Shown one piece after another: positions 48,484-64,000 of a stretch of 64,000 nt of DNA. Position numbers and translations under genes: made by a program. Numbering within the stretch: position 1 is the first letter of the stretch; every line of letters starts with the position of its first letter. The notes beneath the pieces were generated by a model that made no database searches, was not told where the DNA came from, and saw only the letters and a program-made list of their open reading frames with translations. Source of the stretch: Synchiropus splendidus (Eukaryota; Chordata; Actinopteri; Syngnathiformes; Callionymidae); assembly GCF_027744825.2 (NCBI RefSeq), contig NC_071343.1:13560866-13624865 (forward strand), written 5' to 3'.

Positions 48484-50524
48484 ATGTCAAGTGCCTTTCT
48501 GTTAAAAATATTTTGTTTTTATGAAGACAATGTAGATTATTTTACATCAGTCATCCAGCTAAAACTGAGTGCAACTGCCAGGTTAACATGATGGGGATCA
48601 GAGGTCACGATGAAAGTCAGAAAGGATAATCTGGATTAACCTGTCAGTCATTTTCAAGCATTTAACTGGATCTATGCTGTCGAATGTTGCAAAGTAACCA
48701 ATGTTTGAAGAGATTTATGGTTAACTTTTCAAGGGATCTTCCGGCTGTGTTTTCAGTTCTCTTCTCCATGGTTGTACTGTGAAATCCACTCTCTTCCTGG
48801 AGTCGAATTACATCACTTGCACTAATCTCACTGGAAAATAGGAGTCTAATGGCCCAGATAGAGGAAGTGAACATGTTATGGATCTCGTGAGTGACCTGCT
48901 GATGATCATGGTCTGACTCGAAGGAAGTTGATAAAAAAAAAAAAAATTGATTGGAAAATAAAATTATCAAAGTAAACCAATATTCAATAATTCAAATAAA
49001 TATTTTATACATAATCCTATAAGAATATTATTTTCCAACTGGAAAAACTTTCCCCCGATTTGTGTCTTTTTCTGGAAACTGTCATCTCGCCTCAATAATA
49101 CCGTCTGAGCACTAAAACTCGGAATATCAGGACGCTCCACACAGTTGCGCCAACAATGTCAACAGCGGTCTATTGGCGTACAGCGCCGTCTGCTGATCGA
49201 TGAAGGAATCACGGACGCAAAGTGACTGCATTAAATGTATAAATCGTCTTTAATCGTTTCTCCCACAACAGTACACGCTCCGATCCTCCTCGCCTTCACA
49301 AAAGTACAACACAGCGACCAACACTAGCGCCTGCACCAGAGAACTCATTCACGCGCCCTTTCGCACTTCGAAGCAAGTTCAAATTTAAACATCTAAAAAT
49401 CCTCCTAATAATTAAAATTCAGACTTTTTTTTGCATTTTTTTATGGTAACAAAACCTCCTGAACTAGTCAACCCCGCCCCCACCACCTACCTCCGAACTT
49501 TACCCGGAATAATTTACACCCGAGGCACCGCTGGTTTTTGATCGTCAACTCTATTGGTGCGCAACAGCGAGTCCAGTGCGCAACTCTGCCACAAACCATT
49601 CCGCGGTTACTGCAGTGGTCGGTGTCTGTTTGCTGCTGTAGATGTCAGGCAGATCTCATTTTGCTCGCCGAGAATGGAGAACATCATAATTTAAAACTTG
49701 GTCACGACGGCCTCCGAGTTCACGGACGAACATATGTAACAGCGAGAAATGTTGTTTTGTGTATCCATGACCACATCGAATATTGTCGCAGTATCTCAGT
49801 CAAACCTCCACAACGAGATTTAAAGACAGAATTAAAATTCCACACAAACCCATGACTACGCCATGAATGTCTCCTACCACAAGATGGCGATGTGTCGCAG
49901 GTGAAGAAGGACAATTTCAGTCTGTCGACAAGCACCAAGAAGAGGATGGCAAATTTAGAAACTATTAAAGGGCAGACTGTTTCAGATTTAAGACATTTAA
50001 GGATTCATTATCAAGGTGGAGAAGGCCCACTTGCAATACATTTGACAGAGAAAACTCCTGTTCTAAGGATGGAAACCTCGTGGGATTGCAAGCAGCTTAG
50101 TGGTGTCTCTACTTGGGAGGGAAGAATGGAGGGGTGTGGCTGGAGCTGGAGCTGTTGGTTTACCACTCCATCCCACTCTGCTGTGGGTGTCATCTGGGAG
50201 AGGATCAGTTACCCATCCAGAGTACACAAGAATCATGAAGTACGGCAAGTGGTCGTCCATCCAAGATGAGCCGGGAGTTTGAGCGTGTCCATGATTCCAA
50301 GTTCTAATGAAGACGACCAGCTGGTGAACTTGGCGAGCGACCACCTAGTGCCATAGCGTGTGGACGCAGCAGGTCCTCCATAGCAGAACAGTCCGTCTCT
50401 TTCAGTCAAAGTGGTTGTTCTCTGCAGCAGCGCACAGCATCTTCATGGTTCCAGAATCTTCACATCATAAAACCTTCTAGTTCCAGGTATGTAAAAAAAA
50501 AATAAATACGACTCTCTGAGCGCC
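48484..50524. other. Convergent intergenic region and galnt3 3' UTR
   Basis: csrnp3 and galnt3 point at each other here. On the minus strand an ATTAAA (revcomp of 49249-49254) could end the galnt3 transcript. Plus-strand ORFs at 49538-49855 and 49892-50269 do not resemble known proteins and lie in the likely galnt3 3' UTR. Confidence 0.45.
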
Positions 50525-58734
<8,210 letters not shown>

Positions 58735-58778
58735 TCTTCTCCAGTGAAGAGGCAGCGACAACGTAGAGCAGCTCTTAG
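58735..58778 (-). other. galnt3 5' UTR part of the first coding exon
   Basis: On the minus strand a good acceptor (TACTTTCAG, revcomp around 58779-58787) lies 44 nt before the ATG, so the leader is probably spliced from an upstream non-coding exon. Confidence 0.5.
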
Positions 58779-59559
58779 CTGAAAGTACGGATCATTGATG
58801 AGAAAACTGCTCAAAAACAACCAACAAACATTTCATTTGTACACACTAGACATGCGTCTACTTCTGACTCGTACACAGTACTGAACATTTCTCATCAGAA
58901 GTGAACTGACCACTTCATTATGACCACATGCTAGAGACACTTAAAACCACTTAAGAAAGTACTATATTTGTATAATAATTTGTGTTGGACGTGTAGCTAT
59001 GATTCATAAAAAGTGGTTCAGAGATGACAAGAGGTAAAATGTGAGTTAAAGTATGTCTCACATGGAACTGTAAAGTCATCAAAAACATATTCAAGTTGAC
59101 ATGCCCAAACTTATTTTCACATTTCATAAAGAAACAACATAACGTTGATGATTTATAATTAGGTTTTGGAAAACATTTGATTGTTGTTAAAACAAACAAC
59201 CAACTTTGAAAGTTATAAATATTGCCGGTTAATTTGCTTTATTTTTGAAACATGTAGTATTTGAGGTCACAAAATGAGTCAGTTGTTTGAAGAAAAGAAA
59301 AGAAATAAACGATTGAATACACTGATACACAGTTAAAAGTGAGCCCATATCGGGATTAAGTCGCTTTGAGAAGCATGAAACGTGCAGAGATGTGCGGTGT
59401 AGAAGCAAAGACATCACATATCTGCGTCAAGTCAAAGCCGTTTCAAGGATAAGAAGCACAAGTTACGCACCATGAGTCAAGGAGCTCGCTGTCTATCGTT
59501 GTCCGGGAATCAAACCCTCGACTGCCTCTGTCGTTTGGCTACGACACATCGTCACTCAC

Positions 59560-59690
59560 TCTTCAGCTCCAAACGAGTTTTGCCGAGGAAGAAAAAAGAT
59601 TCACGAAACTTCCGTCTCGCTGGATCCAGGTGAGCTCCTCTCAGGTAGAAGGCGGGGACGCGGCACTGCGCATGCGCCTGTGGGTCAACA
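59560..59690 (-). promoter_or_regulatory. Probable galnt3 promoter and non-coding first exon
   Basis: A consensus donor (AAGA|GTGAGT, junction at 59559/59560) would splice to the acceptor at 58779. About 110 bp upstream, at 59667-59678, is tgcgcatgcgcc, a near-perfect NRF1 palindrome, in CpG-rich DNA. This layout fits a TATA-less housekeeping-type promoter. The transcription start is inferred to be about 59640-59660. Confidence 0.4.
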
Positions 59691-59699
59691 AGCAAAAAA

Positions 59700-61291
59700 C
59701 GTGATTTTAAAATCAAAACAAAAAGCGCAGCAGAAACGCAGCTCCACAGAGACCATTCATGACGCTCGGCCGTGTTGTTCTCTACCTGTTTTGAAGTCGT
59801 CGGCTCCTGTGTCGGGTGCCTCGGTGTGAATAATGCCGTCAATGGGATTTGTTCAGCTGGTTATTCACTGGGACGGTTGCTCGGTTACAAGTGGCGGAAG
59901 AACGCTGCTGTGGACCCGGACGCAGCCTCGCATCCAGTCAGGTCCTGGGAGAGAAGGCTGCTTCCAGAACGCGTTTGGCAAAAATAAAGTTTACACGCTC
60001 GCGCGGTCTGCTCCGAGGCGAAGGGACCCGGCGGCTTGTGAGCGGAGCGGAGGGTCCCGCTCTTCCTGTCCGCGCCAGGAATCCACTTTATTGTGTCCAT
60101 TAACGTGACTCAAGCCTGCACATGTTTGTGAGAGGATGCCACTGATGTCAAGTGCCCCTGAAACCCGTGTTTTAAACGACCCCAGCTGTCGACCTAAAGA
60201 CGTGTTATCAATTTATTTGTCAAAATAAAACCAAAATTATTCTTTGTATTACACACTCGCTATTATACCTCCATGAAACGGTACTTAAAATGTTCGTACC
60301 AAGGGGAAAAACAGTTTGCATTAATAGTAATACACTTGTTGAATCATAATGTCCTCTCAGTCGCCCAGCTCTGAATATAACATGATACATAACATATACA
60401 ACATAATAAAGGCAAAACTGGGGACTGAACATCGACTACTTTATAATTCTATGGACATTATTTTTCAGAAATATATTGAATTTATAGAAATGCAGTTATA
60501 TTCATGAGGCTATTGGCAACTTGTAGTAACCCGAGGGAGTCTAATGATTTACATAACCAACTTAGTATTTCAGTTTATTAATTTAACTTTTCCTAACCTT
60601 ATATATAAAAAAAGTTATCATTTTATGAATGTGTAGCAAGTAATTATTCTTATTAATCTTTTTCAGCAACTAATCATGTTAATGTATTCTAAAATAATCG
60701 AAAAAATATATAAATTATATATAAATATATAAAAATATATTTTCATATCCTACACTCCATAATTCTCTTACAACTTTTTTTCAGAATACAATACTACATA
60801 TATTGAACAAGTATTCTTCAAAGTGTATTAGACAACCTCTGCAGATTTTATTGAAGGATAAATCTTTTCAAACAGCTTAGACTAGACGGCCCTTATGAGC
60901 CCCACAGTGGGGGAATTCACATAAATATATACATAGGCTGAATTGTGATCCAGTTGTTACTATATTAACCCAGAAATCCAGAATCTCTTTGGCGTAATGA
61001 AATATATTTCTAACCTTAAGAACAAAATAAAATACAAAGAAATCTGCCGTAGTTTTAAAGTTGCTAAGAAGGCAGAAATAAAAGCAGTGATAATGTTTAA
61101 TAGCGTTTCAGAGTTAAGAGTTAAATATCCAGCACATTCCTGAAAAAATACTTACAATTCTCAAAACATATCGCTCAATATATATACAAGGCCACTTTTC
61201 CCTTCATAAATGGCACATTTACAAGCGTGGAGCTAAAAATGTCCCTCTGTTCGCTCACAGTCAGGAATGTATGACTATTTGCAGAGTTGCT
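59700..61291. other. Spacer between galnt3 promoter and ttc21b, including ttc21b 3' UTR
   Basis: CpG-richer DNA continues to about 60.1 kb, then very AT-rich sequence. A minus-strand AATAAA (revcomp of 60847-60852) is a plausible ttc21b polyadenylation signal, giving a 3' UTR of about 450 nt. No gene is seen. Confidence 0.45.
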
Positions 61292-64000
61292 TCAAGATCT
61301 TAATGCTGCCCGAGCTTTGTCCAAAATGTCTTTTCTCATTCTGGGATAGTTTGGATGTGCTGCAAGAACCTGTGGAGGATGGACATCTTGTCATGAACCT
61401 CATTTCAGATCCAGACCCAACAACAAGACAGTAGTCGTCTCACCTTGTGACAAACGTCGATGGCGTCGACGTACCTCTTTGCTTTCAGGTAATTAAAAGC
61501 AAGCTTGTACCCTGAAAAACAGTTCATGACAAACCAAATACAATGAAAGCTGGCAATGAACCAGTCAGCCAAAACATTATGACCACCTGCCAGACATGGT
61601 GTTCTATACAAACATATGCCCCGAAAGCCAGGCTTAAATTGCTGAATTTAATTGTGTTTAAGGAGTTGTCATGCTGTGTGTCAGTTGACAGAAATATGAA
61701 TGAAAAACAAGTTTCTCTTGTTTAAAAGTGTATTAATAATTTAAAGAGGGAAATTAAAGTTGGAAACTCCTGAGACAGTCAACATCAGACTGTTTCCAGT
61801 GTGTTTGTGCCTTTGTCTCATCCAAATATTCAAGTCAAACTCCTCCTGTGACTTAAGAAACAGACCCACCTGTGGACCCCCCCCCCTTCTACTGGTTACA
61901 ACAATAGTCAGGAAGTGGTCATAATGTTACTCTTGAATTGTGTACTCAGGACTGTCTTCAACATACCGATGGTCGGATTAGACCAGTTGCCATATTTCCA
62001 TGCGAGTTCATAGTGTAACGCTGCATCACGAAAAGCCTGTTCCTTCTCCATGATGTAGCCCAAATATTCATATGCCTTACAACAAGACTGGAGGAGAAAA
62101 TGCATGAGAACATTGAGTATTTAAACAGGCTGAATGCTTAAATTCCAAAGGACCTTGTTGTGGTTGAGGCATCTCTTCAACAAGTCGCCTGCCATGTCGA
62201 ACTTCCCAGAATTTATGTAGATGTCTGCCAGCAGCAGCCAGCTCTTCTCGAACTCGTCGGCGTCCACGATGCTCCAGTTCATCTTAGCTATTCGTTTGAG
62301 CTGGTTCCTGGCGCGAGGGGTCTGTTTGAGCATCATGTAGGCGGTTGCTGTGGCCAGCAGTGCCGGAACATGGTCCTTCTGGAGCGACAGAAAAAGAAAA
62401 AAGAAAGAGAAAATCCTGGTCAAACAGGATCCACTCACCCCCCCATTCATTTAACAATGTAGCAGGCAGTTTAAAGTTAAAAGTAGTTTTGAAGTCTCTG
62501 TTTACGCAGGTCATGTACAGCAAACGGGTTGGTTGCTGAGTCCTGACCTCATTATTTGCGATCTCTGTGAACACAGCCAGGGCTTTCTCAATGTTGGCCT
62601 TTTGTTTGGTTGCCAAGTGGCAGTAGTTCTCCAGGATGCTGAGCTGCAAGTGTCCACCTGGTGTCTGAGGCTTTAACTCTTTGAGTAACTTCTCAGCCGT
62701 TCTCACGGCGTGCTGCTCCGACTCATGCTTCTCTGTGGAGTTCCTGACCAGAGAAGAAAGACAATAGCACAGCTCAAAAAGAACGGACCGTCTTCTGCTT
62801 CGGTCGACCGGATAATTACGAGGATGCACCTGTAAGATGAGACCGTCGCTAATAGTTAGAACTGTTGAAAAGTTACTTAGTGGAACTTAAATTGCAAAAA
62901 ACTTGTTTGGTGTGTTTTTCATACCAAACATTTTCGTTGCAGAAAGTGAAGAAGAAGATGTGCGTTTCATTTTGTGATCTCTGTAGTAGGTCGGTGATGT
63001 CAGAGCTACTCGATGACTAGTGGCATTCTGCCTCCACAAACAGGTTTCTCAAAGTTAATACTGTAAAATCCGAATATTTAAAACTTCGTATTAACTCGAT
63101 TAATACGTTTCTGTAAATGCTGGGAGGGAAAGGTTACACAATACAGGGTCCTGTCCTGGAGTTTTCTCTCAGAATAGGGGGTCTAATCTCTTCCCCTCTT
63201 CTCGGGGCAGGCGACTTGACTCACCTTGACTCATTGCGAGTCACAACTAATGACGTATTGATAAAAAAAAAAACCCAAACAAACACTTTTTAGTCTGTTG
63301 CCAAAGCGCTATACAGAGAGCCCATCAGTATTTTGCTGCACAAATAGTTTGTAACTGTGAACGTGTTTCTGCGTATCAACCTAGAATCCTGAAACTTGTG
63401 ACTCATCCCACCGTCACTACAGCTGTTATGGTGATCCGTCTGAAATAAGACAGGGATATACCTTTCCTTTTGAGTCACAATGTGGCAACATGCGTTTATT
63501 TGGAAGGCTTTTATAGCTTTGTTGTTCTTTTCTTTCTTTCTGTGGTGTTGTGCTGCAGCAGACCCCACCCCTGCCACATCATCAGGTGTGTGTGGTCGCA
63601 GTGACTGCCACCCTCCAACCACCATTGCAACACTGCACAGCAGGCATTAATCCCTCACACTCTTGCTTCAAAGTACAGTCAAAATGAAAGCTGTACAAAT
63701 AGAGTACGGTAAAGGGCTGGATGTTTCTATACAAAGTCATGTGACCACTATTAACAATAACATATTGTTAGTTACACAGTAATTATGAACCCTTTGATAA
63801 TTTATCTATGTACTTGGAGGGAATTGAACCCATGATTGACATCACAGCTTCAGTATTGAATTCAGTGTTAAAACAACTTATTTTGTGTCTTATAAGTGTA
63901 GTATCTGTACACTGCTTACCCCATATCACCTCCGTCCAAACTCTCAAACACCTCTCCACCCATGGTGTTGCTGTCTGGGTTCAGGTAGATCTCTATCATG
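61292..64000 (-). CDS. ttc21b: Tetratricopeptide repeat protein 21B / IFT139, C-terminal part (runs off right edge)
   Basis: Minus-strand exons: 63920-64000 (cut by the window), 62548-62743, 62154-62378, 61967-62087, 61444-61511 and 61292-61369 with stop TGA at 61292-61294. Phases agree at every junction, for example GG|G AAC rebuilding glycine before NSTEKHE. The product is a long TPR protein of the IFT-A complex that drives retrograde transport in cilia and limits Hedgehog signalling (known for the family). Visible family text includes [76 protein letters not shown] and the end [19 protein letters not shown]. It is TTC21B rather than TTC21A by linkage to galnt3 and csrnp3 and by the wording of the tail. 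Two donors are weak (GTCCTT after 62154 and GTCAGG after 62548) but the phases require them. The N-terminal bulk of the protein lies outside the window. Confidence 0.95.

Noticed and set aside
49538..50269. Two plus-strand ORFs between csrnp3 and galnt3
   Set aside because: No similarity to known proteins, no splice context, and they lie antisense to the likely galnt3 3' UTR.
58735..58761. N-terminal extension of galnt3 by nine codons
   Set aside because: The codon at 58759-58761 is TTG. The first ATG of the frame is at 58732-58734 and matches the family start.

Overview
The window looks like nuclear DNA of a bony fish (teleost). It carries split genes with consensus GT/AG splice sites whose closest recognisable relatives are vertebrate, short introns of about 75 bp to 3 kb, remnants of hAT DNA transposons and L1-type LINEs, and abundant microsatellites. 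No prokaryotic gene organisation is present. No species is assigned.

Four protein-coding genes are supported. From left to right: (1) xirp2, a Xin actin-binding repeat protein, minus strand, 1-5576, open at the left edge. Its giant repeat exon fills 1-4960 without a stop, with two smaller exons upstream. (2) csrnp3, a cysteine-serine-rich nuclear protein, plus strand, four coding exons at 39519-45518 and a 3' UTR probably running to about 48.4 kb. (3) galnt3, a polypeptide GalNAc-transferase, minus strand, ten coding exons at 50525-58734 that join to 624 codons plus a stop, with a probable non-coding first exon and promoter near 59.6 kb. (4) ttc21b/ift139, a ciliary IFT-A subunit, minus strand, the last six exons at 61292-64000, open at the right edge.

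The 34 kb between xirp2 and csrnp3 (about 5.6-39.5 kb) shows no convincing gene. It holds upstream regulatory or 5' untranslated sequence for xirp2 (reading left) and csrnp3 (reading right), one decayed L1 reverse transcriptase, a 121 bp tandem duplication, several near-perfect inverted repeats, a 156 bp (TA)n tract, a duplicated ACT-rich module, and members of a hairpin-headed dispersed repeat family.

The genes are not an operon and act in different places: xirp2 on muscle actin, csrnp3 in the nucleus, galnt3 in the Golgi and ttc21b in cilia. Their linkage is interesting because the order xirp-csrnp-(galnt)-ttc21 resembles both human 2q24.3 and its ancient duplicate at 3p22, so it is probably an old vertebrate block. 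The points most worth a second look are a hAT element with an 8 bp target-site duplication that makes up almost all of csrnp3 intron 2, a 120 bp in-frame stop-free intron inside the csrnp3 cysteine-rich domain, a 345 bp in-frame duplication in xirp2, and the hairpin repeat family. I found no evidence of a wholly new multi-gene system.
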